This document shows, in pieces, positions 5,230-13,662 of a DNA stretch of 24,168 nt (positions are counted from its first letter, which is position 1; the number at the start of each line of letters is the position of its first letter). A model generated the notes under the pieces. The model was not told where the DNA came from. It saw only the letters and a program-made list of their open reading frames with translations, and searched no databases. The position numbers were made by a program, and so were the translations under genes. This DNA is from Dehalococcoidia bacterium (lineage in GTDB: Bacteria; Chloroflexota; Dehalococcoidia; Dehalococcoidales; RBG-16-60-22): positions 1-24,168 of the forward strand of contig JAUWBK010000003.1 of assembly GCA_030605045.1 (NCBI GenBank). Direction: 5' to 3'.

Positions 5230-7659
5230 ATGTTCCTGATTTACCTTGGTATTCTGTTACTCTCCGCAGCGACCCTCCTTTTCGAAATCACCCTGACCAG
5301 GGTGTTTTCGGTAGCCGAGTGGTATCATTTTGCCTTCATGGTGGTCAGCTTAGCCCTGCTCGGCTTTGGTGCTAGTGGCTCCTTTCTTTCCCTATTTCCT
5401 CGCCTGATAATGAGGAAACTAGAACACCTTTTGGCGGTCTGTGCCGTCTTCTTCTCTCTAGGGTGCCTCGGTGGCTACTTGATGGTAAATAACATCCCCT
5501 TCGATTCTTATCGCTTGGCTTGGGAAAGCCGTCAATTACTTTATTTAGTGGTCTACTACCTTTCCTTAGCCATCCCATTTTTCTTTACCGGTCTAGCTCT
5601 GGGCGCAGCACTAACCAAGATGCCATCCCAAGCTGGAAAGCTCTACGGCTTTAATATGGTGGGGTCAGGACTGGGCTGTCTTTTAGTACTGGTAAGCCCG
5701 CCTCTGTTGGGTGGCGGTGGTACAGTGGTTCTAGCTGCCTTACTCGGATTGGTGGCGGTTTTCGTTTTCTCCCTGTCTTACTCTAAACTGTTTCCGAGCT
5801 TGGCTTTCACTGGAGGTATCGGACTTCTCATCTTGCTCGTCAGCTTGCCAACAGTATTAGAGACCAAGATGTCACCCTATAAGAGTTTGAGCCAGGTTCT
5901 GTTTCAGACACAGACACGTACCTTATCGACAAGATGGAATGCCTTTTCCCGTGTCGATGTAGTTGAGAGTCGTAGCATCCACATCGCTCCTGGGTTGAGC
6001 TTTAGCTATGAGCAGGAACTTCCAACCCAATTAGGCGTGGCAGTAGACGGGACTAACCTAAGCCCAATAAGCCTAATTGAGGCTGGACAGGCTGACTTCA
6101 CTGAGTACTTGCCCAGCGCTTTGGTTTATCGTTTATCGCCTAGCCCTAGAGCTCTAGTTATTGAGCCCCAAGGCGGCTTGGACTTGTTGACTGCCCTTCA
6201 CCATCAAGGCACCTCAGTAACAGTAGTGGTTTCCAATCCCCTTGTGATTGAAGCTATTGAGCGTTTTGGCGAGAGAGGCCACCTTCTTGATAATCCACAG
6301 GTGGACGTAGCTGTCGAAGGAGTTAGGAGTTACCTCAGGAGCTCAAAGGAGCAATTTGACGTGATTCAGCTATCGCTGACAGATAGCTTTCGCGTGGTAG
6401 CTGCGGGGTCTTATAGTCTTTCGGAAAATTATCGCTACACTATGGAGGCCTTTGCCGAGTACTATCGGCACTTAGCTCCGGGAGGTATTCTATCTGTCAC
6501 TCGCTGGATTCAAGTGCCACCCAGTGAAGGGATTCGACTGCTGTCACTGGCAACTGCCACTCTAGAGGGTTTGGGCATAACCAACCCTGAACAGCATATG
6601 GTTGTCATCCGCAGCTTTCAAACAATCACTCTATTAGTGAAAGAGAGTCCTTTCAATCAACAGGATATCACCATAATTAAGGATTTCAGCGATAAGCTGG
6701 GCTTTGATGTTGTCTACTACCTAGGGATAGACCCTGCTGAGCTCAACCGCTACAATGTGCTGCCTCAAGAAGTCTATTATGAGGCTTTTACCAGCATCCT
6801 GTCGCCTTCAGAAAGGAAGGCTTTCCTGGCTGGTTATACCTATGATATCTCTCCCCCTACTGACGATAGACCGTTCTTTTTCCACTTCTTCAAATGGAGC
6901 CAAGTTCCGTATATTTGGTATGGTCTGGGCAAGACTTGGCAGCCTTTTGGAGGTGCTGGCTACCTCATCATAATAGCGCTACTACTTTCGGCAGTGCTCG
7001 CTTCAGCCATATTTATCCTACTGCCGCTTTACTTTCGCCCTAGAGAGATACGAGGACAAAGTCAGACGCTTATCTCAGGAGTGCGCTGGCAGTTATTCAT
7101 CTACTTTTCGGCGCTGGGGCTGGGATTCCTGCTTATTGAAATCCCACTGATGCAGAAGTTTATCCTTTTCTTAGACCAACCCACCTATGCTTTTGTCATC
7201 GTACTATTCACCATCTTTGTCTTCTCCGGACTGGGGAGCTTGCTTTCGGCTAAATTAACTAAGGCGCTGCCTCAGCTTATCTTCATCCTTGCCCTGCTGG
7301 CATTCCTGTATCCCCTGCTTCTCCCCTACTTCTTCGAGGCATTACTGGGCCAGTCTTTGTTTCTGAGATTATTCATTACTTTGGGTGCTCTGGCACCGCT
7401 CAGTTTTCTTATGGGAGTTCCATTTCCTTCGGGAATAAGGATTATAGGTAACCTGTCCCCTGCTTTGGTGCCATGGGCCTGGGGCATTAACGGCTGTGTC
7501 TCAGTGATCAGCTCTATTCTGGCCCTGATAATCGCCTTATCGGTAGGATTTTCGTGGGCCTTAGCCGCCGCTAGTGGTGCTTACCTAGTTGGAGCAGGAA
7601 TCGCCTTTTACTGGCTGAGGAAAATGGCACCAGGGTTGGTGAGAGAGCAGACTACCTAG
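5230..7659 (+). CDS. Polytopic membrane protein with spermidine-synthase-like domain
   Basis: The 809-residue protein has about seven N-terminal membrane helices (to about residue 210), a soluble Rossmann-type domain (about 230-560) and about six C-terminal helices ending in a GVPFPSGIR-containing segment. This is the architecture of bacterial membrane-fused spermidine-synthase homologues, whose reaction is not established. The SAM-type motif is altered: EPQGGLD (312-318) where spermidine synthases have a GGGDG loop, and VSNP where an acidic ribose-binding residue is expected. At D377, DVIQLSLTD replaces the usual DVIxxD pattern. Polyamine synthesis is therefore doubtful. ATG 5230 has AGGAG five bases upstream; an upstream GTG at 5215 lacks one. 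It converges with pcm, their stop codons overlapping in one CTAG. Confidence 0.85.
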   Translation: MFLIYLGILLLSAATLLFEITLTRVFSVAEWYHFAFMVVSLALLGFGASGSFLSLFPRLIMRKLEHLLAVCAVFFSLGCLGGYLMVNNIPFDSYRLAWESRQLLYLVVYYLSLAIPFFFTGLALGAALTKMPSQAGKLYGFNMVGSGLGCLLVLVSPPLLGGGGTVVLAALLGLVAVFVFSLSYSKLFPSLAFTGGIGLLILLVSLPTVLETKMSPYKSLSQVLFQTQTRTLSTRWNAFSRVDVVESRSIHIAPGLSFSYEQELPTQLGVAVDGTNLSPISLIEAGQADFTEYLPSALVYRLSPSPRALVIEPQGGLDLLTALHHQGTSVTVVVSNPLVIEAIERFGERGHLLDNPQVDVAVEGVRSYLRSSKEQFDVIQLSLTDSFRVVAAGSYSLSENYRYTMEAFAEYYRHLAPGGILSVTRWIQVPPSEGIRLLSLATATLEGLGITNPEQHMVVIRSFQTITLLVKESPFNQQDITIIKDFSDKLGFDVVYYLGIDPAELNRYNVLPQEVYYEAFTSILSPSERKAFLAGYTYDISPPTDDRPFFFHFFKWSQVPYIWYGLGKTWQPFGGAGYLIIIALLLSAVLASAIFILLPLYFRPREIRGQSQTLISGVRWQLFIYFSALGLGFLLIEIPLMQKFILFLDQPTYAFVIVLFTIFVFSGLGSLLSAKLTKALPQLIFILALLAFLYPLLLPYFFEALLGQSLFLRLFITLGALAPLSFLMGVPFPSGIRIIGNLSPALVPWAWGINGCVSVISSILALIIALSVGFSWALAAASGAYLVGAGIAFYWLRKMAPGLVREQTT

Positions 7660-8384
7660 TGCTTGCCTAACATAGGCACAAACCTTACGCCGCCCAGGTT
7701 AATCAACTTAAACTGTTCACCCTCTCTCACGATAAGCCATAAGGTCTGATAAAACCCCGGAGGACCCACTGGCATCACCAGTCTACCTCCGTCCTTGAGC
7801 TGTCGAGTCAGGGGTTGCGGCACATGATCCGGGGCACAGGCGACAATTATGGCGTCAAACGGGGCATATTCCTCCCAACCATAGTAGCCATCGTCGATTT
7901 TACAGTGAACGTTATAATCCAGTTCCTTCAATCTGGTTTCAGCCTGTTTCCCCAAGGGCTCTATTATCTCCACGCTGTAGACTTCATCGGTGATCTCAGC
8001 CAAGATGGCTGCCTGATAGCCGGAGCCAGTGCCAATCTCAAGTACTTTATCTCCAGGTTCAAGTAATAAGTGTTGCGTCATCAGAGCAACGATATAAGGC
8101 TGTGAAATGGTCTGTCCATGCCCGATAGGCAAAGGGTGGTCAGCGTAGGCTTCACTTAGATATTCCTCTGGGACAAAGCGATGCCGTGGCACCTTTTCCA
8201 TGGCCTCGAGTACTCTCGGGTCCTTGATGCCCCGCCGAACAATATCTTCCACTACCATTCTTTTTCTGTCTGTAGCGAAGGCTTCCTCAGCCTGATTTTC
8301 TGCTGGGCTACCAGGCGCTGGTGCAGCACAAGCAGAGAGAATGAGGAGAACCATGACTAACACAACAAACCAAGAGTACTTCAT
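7656..8384 (-). CDS. pcm: Protein-L-isoaspartate O-methyltransferase, putative lipoprotein
   Basis: PIMT uses S-adenosylmethionine to methylate L-isoaspartyl residues in damaged proteins, starting their repair. The catalytic domain is complete: a GHGQTISQP segment at about residues 88-96 (active-site Ser in ISQP), SAM motif VLEIGTGSGYQ at 114-124, acidic VEII at about 138-141 and the GGRLVMPVG strand near the end. The unusual part is the N-terminus: a hydrophobic segment ending in LSAC (Cys19) followed by AAPAPGSP, a good lipoprotein signal. If used, the enzyme would sit outside the membrane, where SAM is not normally available. A start inside the signal (for example the Met near residue 43) would remove part of the conserved region. 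It lies six bases after lhgO, with GGAG upstream, so the two form an operon. Confidence 0.9.
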   Translation of the reverse strand: MKYSWFVVLVMVLLILSACAAPAPGSPAENQAEEAFATDRKRMVVEDIVRRGIKDPRVLEAMEKVPRHRFVPEEYLSEAYADHPLPIGHGQTISQPYIVALMTQHLLLEPGDKVLEIGTGSGYQAAILAEITDEVYSVEIIEPLGKQAETRLKELDYNVHCKIDDGYYGWEEYAPFDAIIVACAPDHVPQPLTRQLKDGGRLVMPVGPPGFYQTLWLIVREGEQFKLINLGGVRFVPMLGKH

Positions 8385-8390
8385 CAGTTG

Positions 8391-9587
8391 TTACTCCAAG
8401 AATTGGATGACCATATCCTTGGCAAAGGCCAAAGACGTGGTAAACGCTGGAGATATGGGATTCAAAACATGGAGAGAATTACTGTCGTGGAACACGATAA
8501 AATCCATAACAAGCGACTTAGTTGGCCAGTGAATAAGCTGCGGACGAATTCCCACATGGTCGGTCTCGGTAAGGTCGTTAAGGCTTAGCTCTGGCAACAG
8601 TCTTCTAGCTTCCTTGAGAACGAATCGTTTTAAGTATTTCCTAGGCTCAGTCATGGCAACCTGGCGAAAGGCTCGATTCTTAAACATTAGAATTGACTCT
8701 CGAAAAAGGATGAGCAATGTCTCCCAACCCCATCCTTCAAAGACGTGGTAGTTTTCTCGACTGAAAGCAGGCATAGCCGTCGGGCCCACCAAAACTTCAT
8801 CATCCGCGGTCCTCGTTAGATGGACTCCCAGAAAAGGTGTCCTCAAGTCTGGAACCGGGTAGATGTTGCCTCGGACGAGAGACGTTTTGTTATCGGCCAG
8901 CTTTTTGTAGGTTCCCTTAAAAGGAAGGAGCTTGTATTCTTTAGCTAAGCCAAATTGATGGGCAATGTAGTCTGCGTATGAGCCGGCAGCATTGATGAAC
9001 TTCTCGAACCGTATTACGCCTTGGGAGGTTTGAGCTTGACTATCCCCCAAGAGACCCTTGAAGACGGTTTCATAACAAATCGTGACCTTGGCTGATTGCG
9101 TCAACTCCGCTTCCAGTGCTTTGAGCACCTCCATTGGTCTTATCACCGCGGTGTCCGGCGAGAAGAGGGCTTCGCTACAGGCAGTGGCATGAGGTTCGAG
9201 CTCATGAAGCCTTTTGCCGTCAATCAAGATGGCACGGGCACCACATAAGTCGGCTCGACGCTTCAATTCATACAGTGCCCCGACTTCTGCTGGATTTGTG
9301 GCCAGAATAACTTTGCCGGTCTCATTGAGTGTCAGTCCCCTTTGCCGACAGAATTCCTTCATCAAACGGTTTCCTTGCACACAATGCTTTGCTTTTAAGG
9401 TATCGGGGGTATAGTACATACCAGCATGGAGGACTCCGCTGTTCCGGCCACTGGCGTGCAAACCTAAAGAACGTTCCTTCTCCAGTATCAAGATGTCCCC
9501 TATTCCTCGATTAACCAACTCGCGGGCAATGGTAAGCCCGGTAATGCCAGCGCCTACGATTAAAACCTGACACTGATTTTGTTTCAT
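8391..9587 (-). CDS. lhgO: L-2-hydroxyglutarate oxidase/dehydrogenase family FAD enzyme
   Basis: The family oxidises L-2-hydroxyglutarate to 2-oxoglutarate with FAD, passing electrons to quinone or oxygen; it is membrane-associated. The 398-residue protein is family length. It has the dinucleotide-binding GAGITG at 12-17, an acidic strand end (ILEKE) and the hallmark HASGRNSGVLHAG from 44, which matches LhgO and human L2HGDH. The INAAGSYAD segment in the middle and GIRPQL near the C-terminus are also typical. It is probably transcribed with pcm, six bases downstream. A weak TTGACG/TATTAT promoter lies upstream. In an anaerobe the acceptor is more likely quinone or another carrier than oxygen. 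Glycerol-3-phosphate dehydrogenase-like activity is the main alternative. Confidence 0.9.
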   Translation of the reverse strand: MKQNQCQVLIVGAGITGLTIARELVNRGIGDILILEKERSLGLHASGRNSGVLHAGMYYTPDTLKAKHCVQGNRLMKEFCRQRGLTLNETGKVILATNPAEVGALYELKRRADLCGARAILIDGKRLHELEPHATACSEALFSPDTAVIRPMEVLKALEAELTQSAKVTICYETVFKGLLGDSQAQTSQGVIRFEKFINAAGSYADYIAHQFGLAKEYKLLPFKGTYKKLADNKTSLVRGNIYPVPDLRTPFLGVHLTRTADDEVLVGPTAMPAFSRENYHVFEGWGWETLLILFRESILMFKNRAFRQVAMTEPRKYLKRFVLKEARRLLPELSLNDLTETDHVGIRPQLIHWPTKSLVMDFIVFHDSNSLHVLNPISPAFTTSLAFAKDMVIQFLE

Positions 9588-9645
9588 GCCAACAATATAC
9601 TCCCAACGTCATCATGTCGGAATTCGGACTGATGCAACTGTAAGG

Positions 9646-9672
9646 ATAATACATAGTGCGGACTACCGTCAA
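9646..9672 (-). promoter_or_regulatory. Possible promoter of lhgO-pcm
   Basis: On the minus strand TTGACG (9672-9667) is followed 15 bases later by TATTAT (9651-9646), about 60 bases before the lhgO start. The short spacer makes this a weak call. Confidence 0.3.
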
Positions 9673-9710
9673 TCGGCCAAAGAGTCGAGATAGAGGGCAG
9701 CATTCCAGAA

Positions 9711-10877
9711 CTAAATATAAGTCGATTCCTTCTGCTGAACCTGGTGGTGAAATCGGTCAAGAGCCAAGGAATGAGCATCCGACGGTGAAGTTTCTCTCTT
9801 TAGAATTAAGTCAGAAATGAGTCTCCCTACTGCTGGGGAATGCATAAAGCCGTGTCCGCTAAAACCACAGGCAAGATACAGCCCAGCTATTGCCGAAGTT
9901 TCTCCCAAAATTGCCATGCAATCAGGTGTATCAGAGTGCAGTCCAGCCTGACCTTTCATGATGCCGATTTCCCTGAGGCGAGGTAAACGTTGCGAAGCGG
10001 CTGGGGCAAGAACGTCGGCAAAGAACTCCAGATCTACTGAGGTGGTGAATCCTTCAGGCTCATCTGGGTTACGCATGCCGAAGATAAGACACGGGCCTTC
10101 CCGGCGGAACCAAAAGCCGTTGTGAAAATCCACGACCATCGGTAGGTGAGGCCGATTGAAGCTATTGGAGTACTTCTGATGACTGAAGACGGGTTCAGTG
10201 ATGAAAATGTGGCGTCTTGATGGGTAGATTGGGATGTCTAGCCCAACCATTTTCCCGACAACTCCAGCGAAAGGTCCAGCAGCATTCACCACTACTGGAG
10301 CCTCAAACTTGTCTCTTGCAGTCATTACTCTTTTTACTTTATCTCCTAACAGCTCTATACTCGTAACCTCAGTCTCTTCATGTATTTCCACACCAAGTCT
10401 TTTAGCAGCAGAGGCAAAACCTGAGACTACGGAATAAGGGTCAGCGTATCCATCGGTGGGACAGAAGGTAGCTCCCAAGATATCTTCCACATTGAGTCCA
10501 GGGACAAGTTCTGTCGCTTCTTGAGGTGAAATAAGTTGCACTTCAAGCCCCAATTTCCGCTGTAAGACCACATTTTGGCGAAAGGTCTCAAGCTCCCTTT
10601 CACTGGTGGCCAATATCAAGTAGCCGTGCTGGCGGAAGTCGGCAGCATGCCCGGTTTCCTCTTCAAAGTGCTCAAAGAACCTAACGCTCTCCATGGAAAG
10701 TTTGACGTTTATTTCCGTAGAGAACTGCTGCCTTATGCCACCGGCACACTTCTCGGTAGAACCTGAGCCAATATAGTTCTTCTCCAAGACGGTAACATCC
10801 CGGCAGCCCTGCTTGGCTAGGTGATAGGCAATACTAGTACCAACAACGCCAGCGCCAATTATGATTATCTCAGGCAT
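9711..10877 (-). CDS. FAD-dependent oxidoreductase, sarcosine oxidase beta/DAO family
   Basis: DAO-family flavoenzymes oxidise amines or secondary amino acids (sarcosine, glycine, proline derivatives, opines). The 388-residue protein has FAD-binding GAGVVG at 8-13, the acidic TVLEKN strand, and a GSTEKCAGGIRQQFSTE segment near 40-56 where related enzymes approach the isoalloxazine. NAAGPFAG lies mid-protein and the C-terminal GFSGHGFMHSPAVG signature of SoxB/DadA-type proteins is present. Length is normal. The ATG at 10877 has a GGAG site. No partner sarcosine oxidase subunits (alpha, gamma, delta) lie beside it, so it may work alone or with distant partners. It is followed, after about 120 bases, by lhgO in the same direction. 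Exact substrate unknown. Confidence 0.88.
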   Translation of the reverse strand: MPEIIIIGAGVVGTSIAYHLAKQGCRDVTVLEKNYIGSGSTEKCAGGIRQQFSTEINVKLSMESVRFFEHFEEETGHAADFRQHGYLILATSERELETFRQNVVLQRKLGLEVQLISPQEATELVPGLNVEDILGATFCPTDGYADPYSVVSGFASAAKRLGVEIHEETEVTSIELLGDKVKRVMTARDKFEAPVVVNAAGPFAGVVGKMVGLDIPIYPSRRHIFITEPVFSHQKYSNSFNRPHLPMVVDFHNGFWFRREGPCLIFGMRNPDEPEGFTTSVDLEFFADVLAPAASQRLPRLREIGIMKGQAGLHSDTPDCMAILGETSAIAGLYLACGFSGHGFMHSPAVGRLISDLILKRETSPSDAHSLALDRFHHQVQQKESTYI

Positions 10878-10996
10878 AGTCTCCAGTCACTTTTAATTTG
10901 GTTTATCTTCGCAAAAAAAGAGGTACTTTTGCCTTAAGGTGTGGAATGATCTTGTTTATGAACCCAAACATGGTATCCGCATAATGGTAATTTAAG

Positions 10997-11068
10997 TGGG
11001 CTCGGCAGGATTCGAACCTACGACCAATCGGTTATGAGCCGACCGCTCTGCCGCTGAGCTACGAGCCC
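10997..11068 (-). tRNA. tRNA with CAU anticodon (elongator Met or Ile2)
   Basis: A full 72-base cloverleaf: 7-bp acceptor GGGCTCG/CGAGCCC, D-arm GCTC/GAGC, anticodon stem GTCGG/CCGAT around CTCATAA, T-arm GTAGG-TTCGAAT-CCTGC and discriminator A. The anticodon is CAU. G1-C72 pairing and the anticodon stem lacking three G-C pairs rule out the initiator. Elongator methionine is most likely; a lysidine-modified Ile2 tRNA cannot be excluded. CCA is not encoded. Confidence 0.95.
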
Positions 11069-11164
11069 ATGGAGTGAGAGGTTAGATTCTGAGTAGTTTA
11101 GTTAAACACCCGAGCACAAAGAAGCATTAAAGACCTCTACTTCACGAGATGAATCTATCTATAC

Positions 11165-12196
11165 TTAGTCTGCTGGAACGCGAGCAAAAGGTTTCACAGG
11201 TAAGGTCTTAGGCTTATGGACTGGTTCCCAGATACAATGGAGCGGTGGAATATCAATGTAATTAAAGCCACCAGCTTTTTCTTTGGGGTCGCCGAAGTGA
11301 CCACCTTGTATGCTGGGGAAACCTTGCTCAGTCAGCAATCCTACCACTTCATCAATATCATCACACAAGAACTTTAGGTGGTGAAGCCCTTCACCATGTT
11401 CGTCAATCCAGTCTTGGTAAACAGAGTCTCCCTCAATGGGTTGGACCAACTCAAGCTCTAAATCCCCCAAATAGGCGTGGGCTAGCCTCTCCTTGGCCCA
11501 GGCTGGCTTACCATAGTAGGTTCGGTCATAGAGAACATGGGATCCCCATTCCCGAATCTCCCAGGGGCCAATGCCCAGTATATTCCAGTAATTCTCCGCT
11601 GTACTTATCGCGTCCTTAACGCAAATGCCAATCTGCTTTATCCCACTAATCTTAACTTTGGCTGGGCTTCTGGCCTTCGGATCCTCTGGCCAGAAAGTAG
11701 CCCCTCGTGGTGTACCCCCGGTTCGATTGCTTGTTTCCCAGACACACTTGAGAGGTGTAAGGGTATCAAAATAACTAAAGTGACCTTTGTATTCGGGGGG
11801 GGCAAAATGTCCCCCTAGTATACTAGGGAAACCTTGCTCCGTCATTGCTTTTTCAACTCTCGCCACATTCAAATCCTCAACCAAGAATTTGGCGTGGTGA
11901 AGTCCTTCTCCGTGCTCGTCTATCCAATCTTGATAAACAGAAGCGCCCTCAAGGGTTTCGAACAACTCCAGCTCTATCGGTCCTACTTGGGTGACAGCTC
12001 CTCGGTACTTGCCCCAAGCTGGCCCACCATGATATTTGAGGTCAGGGATTACGGGGGATCCAAAGGGGAAAATTGCCCATGGGCCGATGCCCAAGATATT
12101 CCAGTAGTCCTCTACTGTCTTCTGCAGGTCATTAACCACAACACATACCTGCTGGATTCCGGTAACCTTAACTTTGTCTGGGCTTGCTTTTGCCAT
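11165..12196 (-). CDS. Tandem VOC-domain protein
   Basis: The 343-residue protein consists of two clearly homologous vicinal-oxygen-chelate domains (about 8-165 and 178-335). Both carry YWNILGIGPW, a VYQDWIDEHGEGLHH segment and an EQGFPSIxGGHF segment. VOC proteins include glyoxalase I, methylmalonyl-CoA epimerase and extradiol dioxygenases, which bind a divalent metal. In both repeats the first ligand position looks like Gln (GIQQV, GIKQI), the ELEL strand offers Glu, and GEGLHH offers His. Gln in the first position is tolerated in some VOC enzymes. So an epimerase or lyase-like role is possible, substrate unknown. An AAGGAGG site precedes the ATG at 12196, and a strong promoter lies about 60-90 bases upstream. 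The two halves probably arose by internal duplication. Confidence 0.85.
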   Translation of the reverse strand: MAKASPDKVKVTGIQQVCVVVNDLQKTVEDYWNILGIGPWAIFPFGSPVIPDLKYHGGPAWGKYRGAVTQVGPIELELFETLEGASVYQDWIDEHGEGLHHAKFLVEDLNVARVEKAMTEQGFPSILGGHFAPPEYKGHFSYFDTLTPLKCVWETSNRTGGTPRGATFWPEDPKARSPAKVKISGIKQIGICVKDAISTAENYWNILGIGPWEIREWGSHVLYDRTYYGKPAWAKERLAHAYLGDLELELVQPIEGDSVYQDWIDEHGEGLHHLKFLCDDIDEVVGLLTEQGFPSIQGGHFGDPKEKAGGFNYIDIPPLHCIWEPVHKPKTLPVKPFARVPAD

Positions 12197-12254
12197 ATTT
12201 TGTGTCCTCCTTCAAGGCGTTCAATTATGAATTTAAAAGGTAATTGCTAAGGTT

Positions 12255-12284
12255 ATTTTAAGACCCCTGCTCGTTGACTGTCAA
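12255..12284 (-). promoter_or_regulatory. Promoter of the tandem VOC gene
   Basis: Minus-strand TTGACA (12284-12279), 18-base spacer, TAAAAT (12260-12255). It matches the sigma70 consensus closely and lies 58 bases before the start codon. Confidence 0.7.
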
Positions 12285-12436
12285 GGCATCTAACCCATGT
12301 TTCACTTTCTTCTTAACTCACTGTTGAAACTTTCCTAGCCACAATCACAGTAAAGCCAGCGTCAGAAGAAAAGTGTTCTTGTGAAGATTCTATCTCGGTT
12401 ACCTCGTTCGGTTTCTGGAAGAGAATGGAGTTGTTC

Positions 12437-12465
12437 TTGACGGCGAACTCAACTCATAGTAATCT
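12437..12465 (+). promoter_or_regulatory. Promoter of the sugar nucleotidyltransferase gene at 12497
   Basis: TTGACG, 17-base spacer, TAATCT. Transcription would start near 12472, giving a leader of about 25 bases. The rest of the 300-base divergent gap (12197-12496) shows no gene. Confidence 0.5.
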
Positions 12466-12496
12466 AGGAGAAAAAGTTGAACTGGATTGAACTAAG

Positions 12497-13561
12497 GTGC
12501 CAAAGTCAAAAATCTCCTTGAAAGCAGTTATTCTGGTTGGTGGTGAGGGCACGCGGCTGCAACCGCTAACCCATGTCATACCCAAGCCCATGCTGCCAGT
12601 GCTGAATCGGCCTTTTTTGGAGCATACCATTGCTTACCTCAAGAAATATGCAGTTGAGGACATCATTCTGGCACTGAGCTATCTCCCCGAAGTCATCCAG
12701 GATTACTTTGGAGATGGTAGTAAACTTGGAGTACAGCTAACTTACGCTATAGAGAGCCATCCACTGGGAACTGCTGGAGCGGTAAAGAATGCAGAGCAAT
12801 ACTTAGATGGCACTTTTGTGGTTCTCAACGGAGATATATTCACTGATCTTGATATTGCCGATATGCTAGCCTTCCATCAGCATAAAAGAGCAAAGGCAAG
12901 CATCGCCTTAACTTGGGTGGATAATCCCTGTGCCTTTGGGGTGGTTGATGCTGATAGTGATGGCAGGATACAGCGCTTCGTTGAAAAACCGAGCCCAGAC
13001 CAAGTTACCAGTAACTGGATAAACGCCGGCATTTATATACTTGAGTCAGAAGTTCTGGAGCATGTGCCGATAGGTAGCCACTATATGTTTGAGAAAGGGC
13101 TCTTTCCGCTCCTTCTTGAACTGGGTGAACCTGTTTATGGTTATCAGTTTAGTGGTCACTGGCTAGATATGGGAACGCCGGAGAAATACCTATGCTTGAA
13201 CTGCGACCTTTTACTATCAAAGGCAAAAAGTGTCCTGATTAATCGCTTGAGCAAGGACGAAGTATGGTGTGACCAAGATGTCACTATCCATCCCTCGGCT
13301 AAAATAATCGGGCCAGTCATAATCGCCAGTGGGTGTCAGATAGGCCAAAGGGTGCATATCAAGGGGCCGGTGATTATTGGACCAAATTGTTATCTCGGAG
13401 ATGATGTCAGCCTTGAGGAGACAGTATTGTGGCGAGGTGTCAATATTGGGGTGGGCGCTGTCCTTAAGCAATGCGTCATTGGCAATGATACTAAGGTAAC
13501 GGCTAAAGACCAAGTCATCAATCGTGTCGTTATTCCCCAGTCCAGTCAAAACTGTACCTAG
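12497..13561 (+). CDS. Sugar-1-phosphate nucleotidyltransferase (mannose-1-P guanylyltransferase-like)
   Basis: Makes an NDP-sugar from a sugar-1-phosphate and an NTP. The 354-residue protein has the nucleotidyltransferase signature VGGEGTRLQPLT followed by PKPMLPV (about 14-35), the metal-binding NGDIF near residue 113 and FVEKP around 158. A C-terminal region of hexapeptide-like repeats (about 260-345) would form a left-handed beta helix. This two-domain layout is seen in GDP-mannose and some dTDP/UDP-glucose pyrophosphorylases; GDP-mannose is my best guess. The start is a GTG with only a weak ribosome site, but it fits the domain boundary. It is convergent with the tRNA-Gly gene, whose encoded CCA end lies 13 bases after its stop. 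Confidence 0.85.
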   Translation: MPKSKISLKAVILVGGEGTRLQPLTHVIPKPMLPVLNRPFLEHTIAYLKKYAVEDIILALSYLPEVIQDYFGDGSKLGVQLTYAIESHPLGTAGAVKNAEQYLDGTFVVLNGDIFTDLDIADMLAFHQHKRAKASIALTWVDNPCAFGVVDADSDGRIQRFVEKPSPDQVTSNWINAGIYILESEVLEHVPIGSHYMFEKGLFPLLLELGEPVYGYQFSGHWLDMGTPEKYLCLNCDLLLSKAKSVLINRLSKDEVWCDQDVTIHPSAKIIGPVIIASGCQIGQRVHIKGPVIIGPNCYLGDDVSLEETVLWRGVNIGVGAVLKQCVIGNDTKVTAKDQVINRVVIPQSSQNCT

Positions 13562-13574
13562 ACTAGTTATTATC

Positions 13575-13650
13575 TGGAGCGGGAGACGGGACTCGAACCC
13601 GCGACAACCTGCTTGGAAGGCAGGGACTCTGCCAACTGAGTTACTCCCGC
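13575..13650 (-). tRNA. tRNA-Gly (UCC), CCA encoded
   Basis: Full cloverleaf: acceptor GCGGGAG/CTCCCGC, D-arm ACTC/GAGT, anticodon stem CCTGC/GCAGG around CTTCCAA, T-arm GCGGG-TTCGAGT-CCCGT, discriminator T and an encoded CCA (13577-13575). Anticodon UCC reads GGA/GGG. A consensus promoter lies just upstream. Confidence 0.96.
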
Positions 13651-13662
13651 CAAGTCAAAGCT

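Noticed and set aside
9584..9778. 64-codon minus-strand frame between the DAO-type gene and lhgO
   Set aside because: It overlaps the end of the DAO-type gene in another frame, lacks a ribosome site, and the likely lhgO promoter lies inside it.
13217..13549. 110-codon minus-strand frame inside the nucleotidyltransferase gene
   Set aside because: Antisense to the hexapeptide-repeat domain; the repeat periodicity is on the plus strand.
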